Notes under the pieces: model-generated
Database searches by the model: none
Seen by the model: only the letters and a program-made list of their open reading frames with translations
What the model was told of the DNA's origin: nothing
From: Chromobacterium haemolyticum
Lineage (GTDB): Bacteria; Pseudomonadota; Gammaproteobacteria; Burkholderiales; Chromobacteriaceae
Direction of reading: 5' to 3'
DNA: 49,113 nt
Assembly (NCBI RefSeq): GCF_002081825.1
Contig: NZ_MUKU01000038.1
Location: 1 to 49,113, forward strand
In this document: piece by piece, positions 32,325 through 40,289 of the stretch
How positions within the stretch are numbered: position 1 is the stretch's first letter
How the letters are laid out: each line of letters opens with the position of its first letter
Translations under genes and position numbers: made by a program

Positions 32325-33656
32325 ATGGGGCACGCCGATAGAAGCCGGGAACTAGCCGGCCTGCTGCAGCTACTGCACCGCGCGCGCGACGCGGTCAGCG
32401 CAGAGCAGCTGGGTTTCATCATCGTCAACGAAAGCCAGCAACTACTGCCATACCGCCAGGCGGCGGTCTGGCGCGAGGGTCTGCATCGCCATGTGACGGC
32501 GTTGTCCGGCCTGGCGGAGCTGGATCCCACCGCGCCTTACATGCAATGGCTGTCCCGCGTCTTCCGCCATTTGGCGGAGGCTGGCGGGCCAGAAGTCGGA
32601 CAGGACAGCCGCTTGCTCGAAGCCGGCGATCTGCCGACGGAGCTGGCCGAGGATTGGTCCTCTTGGCTGCCGGCCCACGCGCTGTGGCTGCCTCTGGGCG
32701 AGCAGGGCGCCTGGCTGCTGGCGCGGGAAATGCCGTGGAGCGATTACGAGCGCAAGTTGGCGGAAGAGTTGGCTCACGGCTACGGCCATGCGTTGCTGCG
32801 TTTCGCGCCCAGACGCAACTGGCGGGAGCTGGCGCAGCAATGGCTGAGGCCCGGTCGCAAGCAGAGGAGGTTGTTCATCGCGGCGCTGTTGCTGGCCTGC
32901 ATGCCGATACGCCTCAGCGTGCTGGCGCGCGGAGAAGTGACGCCGCAAAACCCGGTGCTGCTGCGCGCGCCGCTCAGCGGGGTGATAGACCGCATCCAGG
33001 TGCAACCCAATCAGCGCGTCAAAGCCGGCGACCCCTTGTTTGATCTGGACGCCACCTCGCTGGCTGGTCAGTTCGCCATGGCCGCGCGCGAGCGAGACGC
33101 CGCGCAAGAAAGCTTTCGGGCCAGCGCCCAGCTGGCGGTCACCGACGACAAGGGCAAGCTGGCCATGGCGCAGGACCGCGCCAAGCTGGAAGAAAAAAGC
33201 ATAGCCGCCGAATACACCGGCCTGGAACTGCAACGATTGCACGTCACCGCGCCCAGCGCCGGCGTAGTGGTGTTTTCCGATCGAAACGACTGGCAGGGCA
33301 AGGCGGTGACGGTGGGTGAAAAAGTGATGACCCTGGCGGACCCCGCCCACGTGGAACTGGCCGCTTGGCTGCCGGCGGCGGAAGCCATAGATGTGGCCCC
33401 CGGCGGCAAGATCACCCTCTATCCCAATGCCTCGCCCACCGAGTCCTACGACGCCGAAATCCTCCGCGTCGCTTATAAGGCCGAGGCGGTGGAGGGTGGC
33501 CTGCTCGCCTACCGGCTGCAAGCCCGCTTCGTTGACGGCGACAAGCCGCGCTTGGGGCAGATGGGCACCGCCCGCGTCTACGGCGACTGGGTGCCGCTGA
33601 TTTATTACGCTTTGCGCCGGCCGCTGACCGCCGCGCGGCAATGGCTGGGGTGGTGA
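32325..33656 (+). CDS. HlyD-like membrane-fusion protein with N-terminal GAF-like cytoplasmic domain
   Basis: A 443-residue protein. Residues 1-165 have the alternation of a GAF-like sensor domain (LGFIIVNESQQLLPYRQAAV, HALWLPLGEQGAWLLAREMP). A membrane helix follows (about 181-197, RRLFIAALLLACMPIRLSVL). The periplasmic part has the HlyD half-motifs APLSGVIDRIQVQPNQRVKA and APSAGVVVFSDRNDWQGKAV. The tail ends in a hydrophobic WVPLIYYALRRPLTAARQWL. Joining a cytoplasmic sensor domain to an adaptor is unusual and suggests the export complex senses an internal signal. It ends 2 bp before the M50 start. Confidence 0.78.
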   Translation: MGHADRSRELAGLLQLLHRARDAVSAEQLGFIIVNESQQLLPYRQAAVWREGLHRHVTALSGLAELDPTAPYMQWLSRVFRHLAEAGGPEVGQDSRLLEAGDLPTELAEDWSSWLPAHALWLPLGEQGAWLLAREMPWSDYERKLAEELAHGYGHALLRFAPRRNWRELAQQWLRPGRKQRRLFIAALLLACMPIRLSVLARGEVTPQNPVLLRAPLSGVIDRIQVQPNQRVKAGDPLFDLDATSLAGQFAMAARERDAAQESFRASAQLAVTDDKGKLAMAQDRAKLEEKSIAAEYTGLELQRLHVTAPSAGVVVFSDRNDWQGKAVTVGEKVMTLADPAHVELAAWLPAAEAIDVAPGGKITLYPNASPTESYDAEILRVAYKAEAVEGGLLAYRLQARFVDGDKPRLGQMGTARVYGDWVPLIYYALRRPLTAARQWLGW

Positions 33657-33658
33657 GC

Positions 33659-35767
33659 ATGCCATCTCCCGCCTTACCCGCGCTGCGTCAGGAACTGACG
33701 CTGCATCCTGGCCCGGTGCTGGCCGACGGCGCGCCTAGCTGGACCTTGCACGATCCCTGCGCCCACCGCTTCTATCAATTGGGCTGGGCCAGTTTCGAAA
33801 TCCTGTCGCGTTGGCGGCTGGGCACCGCCGAGGCGGTGCTGCAAGCCGTCAATGCCGAAACCACGCTGCAACTTGGCGCGGAAGACATCGAAGCCGTACT
33901 GTTGTTCTTGTCCCGCCACCAACTGCTGCAGGCCGTCAGCGTCGAGCAGAACGGCTGGCTGTGGCAGTTGCGCGAGGCCAACCGACCCAGCCGCGCGATG
34001 TGGCTGTTGAAGAACTACCTGTTCTTCCGGGTGCCGCTGTTGAGGCCGGAGGCCCTGCTTAATCGTCTGCTGCCGTGGACCGGCTGGCTGTTCCATCCGC
34101 GTTTCTGGATGGCGATGGGTGCGGTGCTGCTGCTGGCGTTGGCCTTGGTGTCCCGGCGCTGGGACGAGTTCACCCACACTTTTTCCGCCTATGGCGGGGT
34201 CAGCGCCGCCATAGGCATCGGTCTGTCGCTGAGCCTGGCCAAAATCCTGCACGAAATGGGGCACGCGCTGACCGCGCGCCACTTCGGTTGCCGGGTGCCG
34301 GCCATGGGCGTGGCGTTTTTGGTGATGATGCCGGTGCTCTACACCGACACCAACGATGCGTGGAAGCTGAACGCGCGCCGTCAGCGGCTGCTGATCGGCG
34401 GCGCCGGCATGCTGGCGGAGCTGGTTCTGGCCGCCTGGGCCACCTTGTTGTGGAGCTTCTTGCCGGACGGTCCATTGCGGGCGGGGGTTTTCCTGCTGGC
34501 CACCACCACTTGGTTGGCGACGTTGGCGATCAACGCCAGCCCCTTCATGCGCTTTGACGGTTATTTCCTGCTGGCGGATTATCTTGGTCTGCCCAACTTG
34601 CATAATCGCGCTTTCGCGCTGGCGCGCTGGCAGCTGCGCAAAACCTTGTTGGGTCTGGACGACCCGGTGCCGGAGCACTTCCCGGCCGCGCGCCGACGCG
34701 GGCTGATCCTGTTCGCTTGGGCCACCTGGCTGTACCGGCTGGTGTTGTTTCTTTCCATCGCCTTCCTGGTCTACCACTTGTTCTTCAAGGCCTTGGGCAT
34801 GCTGTTGCTGGCGGTGGAGCTGGGATGGTTCATCGCCCGCCCGGTGGTGGGCGAACTGATGGTGTGGTGGCAGCGCCGAGCCGATCTGCGCTGGGGCCGC
34901 GCAACCCGCCGCAGCGCCGCGGCCTTGCTGGTCCTGACGCTGGCGTTGATTCTGCCGTGGCAGCGCGAGGTGGCCAGCCCGGCCGTGCTGGGCGCCTTGC
35001 AGTCGCAGGGGCTGTACGCGCCGGCGGCAGGCGAAGTGGCCGAAGTTTTGGTGCGCGACGGTCAACTGGTCAAGGCGGGGCAGATCATGGCCAGACTCAG
35101 CTCGCCGATGCTGGAGGCGCAACTGGCGCTGGCCGGCGCCCGTGAGCGAGATCTGGCCTGGCAGACCGCGCAGCAACCGTTCGACCTGGAGCTGCAACAG
35201 CGTGGTCCCGCCTTGCGCAAGCAATGGCAGGTGGCGGAGGAGCAAGTGACCGCTTTGCGCCAGCAGATGGCCAGGCTGACTCTGGCGGCGCCTTTCGCCG
35301 GTCGAGTCGTGGACGTCAGCGATGCGCTGCGCGCCGGCACCGCGCTGGCCGAGGGCGAACATCTGCTGGACGTGGTGGGGCCCGACGGGGTCAAGGGTGA
35401 GGCCTTTGTCGAGGAGGCGGCGCTGAACGGACTCAAGCCGGGGCATGTCGCCCGCTTCGTCGCCGACGGCGGGGAGTTTTGGAGCGTGGAATGCAGGCTG
35501 GGCCAGATCGACAGGCTGAATCTGCCATTGCTGGACCAGCCCTTGCTAGCCTCCACCTATGGCGGGCCGGTTCCCACCGAGCAACGGGACCGCGGCCTGG
35601 TGCCGCTGGTGGCCACCTTCCGCGTACGGCTGGAGCGCTGCGACCGCAGCGGCGCGCCGCTGCGGGAACTGGCCGGCGTAGCGAGGCTGCAAGGCGAGCG
35701 TTACAGCTTGCTGGAGCGCGGGTTGCGTCAGTTGCTGGCGGTGTTCCGCCGGGAGGCGGGGTTGTAA
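33659..35767 (+). CDS. PqqD-like / M50 site-2 protease / HlyD fusion protein
   Basis: A 702-residue polytopic protein. The first 90 residues resemble a PqqD-type winged helix (SWTLHDPCAHRFYQLGWASF, then VLLFLSRHQLL), the fold that binds leader peptides in RiPP systems. A multi-pass M50 metalloprotease core follows, with zinc ligands in HEMGH (H198, E199, H202) and FMRFDGY (D300). A C-terminal HlyD-like adaptor (from about residue 440) holds LYAPAAGEVAEVLVRDGQLV and APFAGRVVDVSDALRAG. The ATG at 33659 was preferred over GTG codons just upstream. It probably forms the inner-membrane part of the adhesin export system and could cleave or hold the LEPR leader; that role is inference. Confidence 0.8.
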   Translation: MPSPALPALRQELTLHPGPVLADGAPSWTLHDPCAHRFYQLGWASFEILSRWRLGTAEAVLQAVNAETTLQLGAEDIEAVLLFLSRHQLLQAVSVEQNGWLWQLREANRPSRAMWLLKNYLFFRVPLLRPEALLNRLLPWTGWLFHPRFWMAMGAVLLLALALVSRRWDEFTHTFSAYGGVSAAIGIGLSLSLAKILHEMGHALTARHFGCRVPAMGVAFLVMMPVLYTDTNDAWKLNARRQRLLIGGAGMLAELVLAAWATLLWSFLPDGPLRAGVFLLATTTWLATLAINASPFMRFDGYFLLADYLGLPNLHNRAFALARWQLRKTLLGLDDPVPEHFPAARRRGLILFAWATWLYRLVLFLSIAFLVYHLFFKALGMLLLAVELGWFIARPVVGELMVWWQRRADLRWGRATRRSAAALLVLTLALILPWQREVASPAVLGALQSQGLYAPAAGEVAEVLVRDGQLVKAGQIMARLSSPMLEAQLALAGARERDLAWQTAQQPFDLELQQRGPALRKQWQVAEEQVTALRQQMARLTLAAPFAGRVVDVSDALRAGTALAEGEHLLDVVGPDGVKGEAFVEEAALNGLKPGHVARFVADGGEFWSVECRLGQIDRLNLPLLDQPLLASTYGGPVPTEQRDRGLVPLVATFRVRLERCDRSGAPLRELAGVARLQGERYSLLERGLRQLLAVFRREAGL

Positions 35768-35875
35768 GGGCGGGTTTCGCCTGATTTGCAAGACCTTGCG
35801 CGCGTTGGCGCGTAGAACGAAACGGGCGCGCCGTCGGCGCGTCCCGCAACAGGTTTTGGAAAGGAGCCGTTCATC

Positions 35876-36412
35876 ATGTCCTCATTCTTGAACACTTCCT
35901 CGCTGGCCGAAGGCCTGCATTTGCGCCCGGCGCGACATCTCGACGAGGCCTTCATTGCCGGCCTCTACCGCAGCGCCCGTCCGGATTTGCAACTGATAGA
36001 CGGAGAGGAGGAACTGATCCGCACTGTGCAGGAACAGCAATACCAGGTGCTGCAACGCGGCGCAGGCGACAACTATCCGGATGCGATGCACTTCGTCATT
36101 GAAAAAACCGGAGCCAGCGTCGGCGTGGTGATGGTGGATTTCGGCCATAACGAAGTGCGCATCATCTTCCTGGCCATGGTGCCGGAAGCGCGCGGCCTGG
36201 GTTACGGCAAGGAGGTGCTGATGGGCTTGCAGCAGGCGGCTTGGCAAGTGCGCGCGCCGTTGGCGGTGGTGGTGTGGCACAGCAATGTGCAAGCGCGCCG
36301 GCTCTATCACCAATTGGGTTTTGTACTGGAAGAAGCCGGCGACATGGCGGACAAGCTGGTATGGCGGCCCGAGCGCCACTCGCCGCAGGGCGAGGCTCGA
36401 GTCGGGTTGTAG
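35876..36412 (+). CDS. GNAT-family N-acetyltransferase
   Basis: A 178-residue acetyltransferase. Motif A, AMVPEARGLGYGKEVLMG, contains the acetyl-CoA pyrophosphate-binding RxxGxG. It is preceded by the strand VRIIFLAM and followed by VVWHSNVQARRLYHQLGFVL, the classic motif B. The substrate is unknown. AAGGAG lies 11 bases before the ATG. It starts 109 bp after the M50 gene, so it could share the transcript, but the gap contains two GC hairpins. Its role in the export system is not suggested by sequence. Confidence 0.85.
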   Translation: MSSFLNTSSLAEGLHLRPARHLDEAFIAGLYRSARPDLQLIDGEEELIRTVQEQQYQVLQRGAGDNYPDAMHFVIEKTGASVGVVMVDFGHNEVRIIFLAMVPEARGLGYGKEVLMGLQQAAWQVRAPLAVVVWHSNVQARRLYHQLGFVLEEAGDMADKLVWRPERHSPQGEARVGL

Positions 36413-36457
36413 CGTCGGCGGCCTGACGGGAGCTTCCGCTCCCGGCGGGCCGGCTTA

Positions 36458-36615
36458 GAACCTGTTCACGATCTGCTGCGCGTTGACGGAATAGTTAGAC
36501 AAGGGCGTTGAAAACGGCTTCGAAATGCTCATGTACCGTATGTACACTCCGCTTTCTCAGCGGTTTTCGCCTTGTCTCGCCTTAGCTCGCGAGATCGCGG
36601 GACTTGCACAGGCGC
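36458..36615. mobile_element. miniature inverted-repeat element (MITE) copy 2, about 158 bp
   Basis: The left end is GAACCTGTTCACGATCT and the right end, read inward, GCGCCTGTGCAAGTCC. Flanks are TTA (36455-36457) and TCA (36616-36618), fitting a decayed TNA target. It contains a CATGTACCGTATGTAC imperfect palindrome and a CGCCTTGTCTCGCC block. It aligns with the inverted copy at 16504-16643. Its left 18 bases (36457-36474) match the IS end at 149-166 in 17 positions. The TCA is the stop codon of the DUF6916 gene. Confidence 0.75.
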
Positions 36616-36948
36616 TCAGTTGAAAGGCAGCTGGAAGTAGGCCAGAGCCGGGTCGCGTCCGGCGGGAATCACCCGGCCTATCCACACCAGATCCAGGCGG
36701 ATGGCGTCGCTGTGCTCGGTGGCCGGCAGCTCCAGTTGGCCCACCGCGTCTTCCAGATTGGTGGCGCCTTCGGCGGCCAGCTCCACCACAAAAGGAGTGC
36801 GCCGCGCGGTCTGGTGCGGTGATTGAGCCTGCGGCCGCAACTTGACGGCCTGTACTTGCAGCGAAATATCGGGATGTTGCGGGTTGCGGAAGATGCAGTG
36901 CTTGCCGAGCAGATGCATGAAATCTTCGGCTTGGACGGTGGCGAGCAT
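36616..36948 (-). CDS. DUF6916-family protein
   Basis: A 110-residue protein starting MLATVQAEDFMHLLGKHCIF, with AGGGGA eight bases before the ATG; 24 further codons upstream are open but unsupported. The pattern (HCIFRNPQHPDISLQVQAVK, RTPFVVELAAEGATNLEDAV, AIRLDLVWIGRVIPAG) fits the small DUF6916 proteins that I recall next to tail-collar (microcystin-dependent-like) genes. That is the arrangement here, 79 bp downstream of such a gene. Function unknown; probably a structural or assembly partner. The stop codon touches the MITE. Confidence 0.72.
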   Translation of the reverse strand: MLATVQAEDFMHLLGKHCIFRNPQHPDISLQVQAVKLRPQAQSPHQTARRTPFVVELAAEGATNLEDAVGQLELPATEHSDAIRLDLVWIGRVIPAGRDPALAYFQLPFN

Positions 36949-37027
36949 GGCGAAGTCCCCTGAAGGCAAAGGCCGCCGCCCCTGCGGCGGAGAGGCGGCC
37001 GGAAGCGGCGAGGGCCGCATATTGTGA

Positions 37028-37615
37028 TTATGGACGAACCGGATACAGACCGTTGATGGCGATACAGAAATTCAGCGCCAGGAAGGGGTTGAGCACACTG
37101 ACCGGAGCGTTGCCGCCGGTCAGGTCGGTATTGCCGGTGGCGGACAAGCCTTGCACCGACACCGGGTTGTTCAGCGCCGTGGACCAGATGGTGGCCAAGC
37201 CGGTGCCGGCGCCGGAAGCGCCCAAGTAGGGATTGCTGGCGCTGGGCGCGCTAGCCGGGGTGGCAGGCGTTGGCGTGCCAGCGGCGTGGAAGGTCACCGC
37301 CATGGAGGTGGCGGTATGGGAGTGAGCCGGCAAGTTGGCCACGCTGAGCGCCACGTTTTGGGTGCCGCCGAACTGACCGGGGTTGTAGGCAGGCAGATTA
37401 TAGGCGGGTTGGGCGGGACCGGTGCCAATGGCCATGCGGCCGGTCAGATTGGGCAACTTGAAGTTTTGCGACGCGGTGCCGCCATAGAGCGTGCCCAGTA
37501 GCGAGTACAAGGCTTCGTACTGCGATACCTGATAGGTCTGGCCCTGGCACAGCGCCCAGTCCTGCGGCGCGTAATTGAAGCCGTAGACCGTAATGGTGCC
37601 CATGTATGCGTCCAT
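37028..37615 (-). CDS. phage tail-collar / microcystin-dependent protein (MdpB-like)
   Basis: A 195-residue protein with the tail-collar fold: MDAYMGTITVYGFNYAPQDW, then ALCQGQTYQVSQYEALYSLL, TASQNFKLPNLTGRMAIGTG, LPAHSHTATS, and the C-terminal NPFLALNFCIAINGLYPVRP. These motifs are typical of short fibre or MdpB-like proteins present in many bacteria outside complete prophages. AGGAGG with a 5-base gap selects the ATG at 37615. Together with the DUF6916 gene it forms a stand-alone pair; no other phage genes are visible. Possibly part of a contractile structure or an independent surface protein. Confidence 0.83.
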   Translation of the reverse strand: MDAYMGTITVYGFNYAPQDWALCQGQTYQVSQYEALYSLLGTLYGGTASQNFKLPNLTGRMAIGTGPAQPAYNLPAYNPGQFGGTQNVALSVANLPAHSHTATSMAVTFHAAGTPTPATPASAPSASNPYLGASGAGTGLATIWSTALNNPVSVQGLSATGNTDLTGGNAPVSVLNPFLALNFCIAINGLYPVRP

Positions 37616-37938
37616 GTGTTCCTCCTGAGAGTGATCCGCCTGGCAGCTGCCAGATGGGAAAACGGTGTTTAAAGTGAGGCCGGCTGCCGCGCTTCAGACT
37701 GCTCGGGGCCAAGCGGGGCGTCGTGGCGACCGGGCGTTTTTGAAAGCGCTTGTCCTAGGTGTAGCCCAGCGGTCTGCTAATGCAATACGCATTTGTACTT
37801 GTTATTTTTTTGATATTTATCTGCTATGAGTGCGATTTTTGCGCGCGAAAAATACATATAGCATGATGAGTGGCCGGTAGTTTAGTGAATGTGTTTAATA
37901 GATTGCGATGGCGCGGCATCGCTGTCTAAGATGCCGGC
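37616..37938. other. intergenic region between MdpB-like gene and comEC
   Basis: A divergent 323-bp region. 37745-37900 is AT-rich and holds a near-palindrome TTTTTGCGCGCGAAAAA (about 37835-37852). Just before comEC lies the inverted repeat GCGATG / CATCGC (37904-37921). It must carry promoters for both genes; I cannot place them confidently. Confidence 0.5.
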
Positions 37939-40209
37939 ATGCCTGTCTTGATCGCACTGCTATGCGGCATCGCCATTTGCGCTGCCTTGCCGGCCTTGCC
38001 CACCGCGACGGGGTGCTTGGGCCTGGCGGTGGGCGCCGCGGCGCTGGCGGCCTGCCTGCCGTCGCGGGCAGGGCCTTGGGCCGCCCTGATTCCCGCCTTT
38101 CTGCTGGGGCTGGGCTACGCCGCCTGGCGCGCCGACTACCGTATGGCGCAGCAACTGCCGCCCGACTGGCAGCAGCGTTCCATCGTCTTCATAGGCGAAG
38201 TGCGTGGCCTGCCGCAGGCCGGCGAGTATGGGACGCGGCTGATCATGGAGGTGGAGCGCACGCTGACGCCGGGCGTCAACTTGCCGCAAACCGTGCGGCT
38301 GACGGATTTTCTTCAACGGGATTGGCCGACGGGCAGCCGCTGGCGGGCGGAGGCGCGTTTCAAGCGCAGCCGCGGCACGGCCAATCCATTCGGTTTCGAC
38401 GTGGAACAATGGCAGTGGTCGGAAGGCGTGTTGGCCAGCGGTTCGTTGAGACCGGGCGAGCGCCGGTTGGAGGACAGCCGCGCGCCGCTGGCCTGGGTGG
38501 ATCGCGCGCGCGCCGCCTTGGTGGCGCGCATAGAGCGGGTGTTGGGCGAATCGCGCGAAGCGGCCTTGATCGCCGCGTTGACGGTGGGCGCGCAACAACG
38601 CGTGGCGCGAGAGGATTGGGGCTTGTTCGCCGCTACCGGGCTGACGCATCTGGTTTCGATCTCCGGCCTGCACATCACCATGTTGGCGGGTTTGGCGGCG
38701 GCGGCGTTGGCCTGGCTGTCGCGAAGACTGCCGGTCTTGGGCTTTCCGCCGCGCTTGCTGATTGCCGGCGGGGCTTTTCTGACGGCGGGGGCCTATGCCT
38801 TGCTGGCCGGTTTTTCGGTACCGACCCAGCGCACGCTATTTATGCTGGGCGTCGGGCTGGCCTCGCTGTGCCTGCGGCGCGGCTTGTCGCCGTTTCGCAT
38901 CTGGTGGCTGGCCTTGGCGGTGGTCTTGCTGATCGATCCTTTCTGCGTGCTGGCGCCTGGCGTTTGGCTGTCCTTCGGCCTGGTGGCCGCCTTGATAGCC
39001 AGCTCCATCGCCAGACGCCGCGCGCCGGGCAAATGGCAGGCGGCGTTGGCGGGACAGTGGGCGGCGGGCGTATGCACGCTGGCGCCGCTGGCTTGGTGGT
39101 TCGGCGGCATTCCGCTGGTGTCGCCGCTGGCCAACGCGCTGGGCATCCCCTATGTGTCGCTGTTGCTGACGCCGCTGGCTTTGGCCGCCGCCTTGTTGCC
39201 GCTGGAGTGGCCGCTGCATTTGGCCGCCTGGCTGGTGCGCGGCTTTTACTGGGGGGTGGAGTGGTTGGCGCAAGCGCCGGCCTTGTCTTTGGCCGGAACG
39301 CCTCTGCCGCTGTTCTTGCTGGCCTTGCTGGGGTCGGCGTGGCTGATCGCCCCGCGAGGCGTGCCGGGACGAGGGCTGGCGGCTTTGATGTTGCTGCCGA
39401 TGTTGGCTTACCAGCCCCCGCCGCCGGCACAGGGCGAATTCCGCGCCACCATGCTGGATGTGGGCCAGGGCCTGGCGGTGCTGGTGCAAACCCGGAGCCG
39501 TTCCTTGTTGTTCGATACCGGTCTTGGCGGGGCAGAGAGAGTCCTGTTGCCGCAGTTGCGCGGCTTGGGGGTGAAGGAACTGGATGGCTTGGTGCTGTCG
39601 CATCACCATAGCGATCACGACGGCGCCGCCGCCGAGCTGGCTACGGCTTTGCCGGTGGGGCGGGTGCTGGCCGGCCAGCCGGAGTCCTTGCCGGGGCTGG
39701 GATTGAGCGGCGACGGCTGCCGTCCCGGACAGAGCTGGGCATGGGACGGGGTGCGTTTCGATGTGCTGGGCCCGCCGGACACGGCGCCGGCCAATGACGA
39801 GAACGCGCAGAGCTGTATCTTGCGAGTGGCCGGCATGAGGCACGCGCTCTTGCTCAGCGGCGATGCGCCGGAGGCGGTGGAACGCATGCTGGCCGATCAA
39901 CCTGGCCTGCGCCTGCGCAGCACGGTGTTGGCTGCCGGCCACCATGGCAGCCGCACTTCCACCGGGGCCGCCTGGTTGGCGGCGGCGCGGCCGGAAGTGG
40001 TCCTGATCAGCGCCGGCTATTTGAACCGCTACCGCCATCCGCATCCGTCTGTGCTGAGGCGGGTGGAGGAGGCCGGCGTCGCCGTGCTGCGCACCGATCT
40101 GGACGGCGCGCTGACCTTGGCGTTCGGCGACGGGGTGGAGTGGAGCTGTTGGCGCGACAGTCAGCGCCGTTACTGGCGTGAGCGCGGCGATTGCGGCGAG
40201 CCGCCTTGA
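37939..40209 (+). CDS. comEC: DNA uptake competence protein ComEC/Rec2
   Basis: A 756-residue inner-membrane protein that forms the channel for single-stranded DNA during natural transformation. An N-terminal DUF4131 region with membrane helices (1-200) leads to the competence domain (GLTHLVSISGLHITMLAGLA near 240) with about eight helices. The C-terminal metallo-beta-lactamase-like nuclease domain begins ATMLDVGQGLAVLVQTRSRS and holds SHHHSDHDGAA (H555, H557, D559, H560). Length and domain order are normal. The ribosome site is poor (low expression expected). Its presence suggests natural competence in the host, though other com genes are not in this window. Confidence 0.93.
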   Translation: MPVLIALLCGIAICAALPALPTATGCLGLAVGAAALAACLPSRAGPWAALIPAFLLGLGYAAWRADYRMAQQLPPDWQQRSIVFIGEVRGLPQAGEYGTRLIMEVERTLTPGVNLPQTVRLTDFLQRDWPTGSRWRAEARFKRSRGTANPFGFDVEQWQWSEGVLASGSLRPGERRLEDSRAPLAWVDRARAALVARIERVLGESREAALIAALTVGAQQRVAREDWGLFAATGLTHLVSISGLHITMLAGLAAAALAWLSRRLPVLGFPPRLLIAGGAFLTAGAYALLAGFSVPTQRTLFMLGVGLASLCLRRGLSPFRIWWLALAVVLLIDPFCVLAPGVWLSFGLVAALIASSIARRRAPGKWQAALAGQWAAGVCTLAPLAWWFGGIPLVSPLANALGIPYVSLLLTPLALAAALLPLEWPLHLAAWLVRGFYWGVEWLAQAPALSLAGTPLPLFLLALLGSAWLIAPRGVPGRGLAALMLLPMLAYQPPPPAQGEFRATMLDVGQGLAVLVQTRSRSLLFDTGLGGAERVLLPQLRGLGVKELDGLVLSHHHSDHDGAAAELATALPVGRVLAGQPESLPGLGLSGDGCRPGQSWAWDGVRFDVLGPPDTAPANDENAQSCILRVAGMRHALLLSGDAPEAVERMLADQPGLRLRSTVLAAGHHGSRTSTGAAWLAAARPEVVLISAGYLNRYRHPHPSVLRRVEEAGVAVLRTDLDGALTLAFGDGVEWSCWRDSQRRYWRERGDCGEPP

Positions 40210-40232
40210 GCCTGGCGCCTGGCGGACTCACT

Positions 40233-40260
40233 CGGGAACGCCGCGCATGCGTCGTTCCCG
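40233..40260. terminator. hairpin between convergent comEC and response regulator genes
   Basis: CGGGAACG (40233-40240) and CGTTCCCG (40253-40260) form an 8-bp perfect stem with a 12-base loop between the two converging genes. There is no T-run on either side, so it is only a possible bidirectional terminator. Confidence 0.35.
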
Positions 40261-40289
40261 CCCAACAGCGGCAGGCATTGCACAGACTC

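Noticed and set aside
23063-35767. Classical type I secretion of the adhesin (RTX/LapA type)
   Set aside because: No glycine-rich nonapeptide calcium repeats at the C-terminus, and no ABC transporter with peptidase domain near.
36616-37615. Prophage or tailocin
   Set aside because: Only a tail-collar gene and a DUF6916 gene are present; there are no capsid, sheath, baseplate, lysis or integrase genes in the surroundings.
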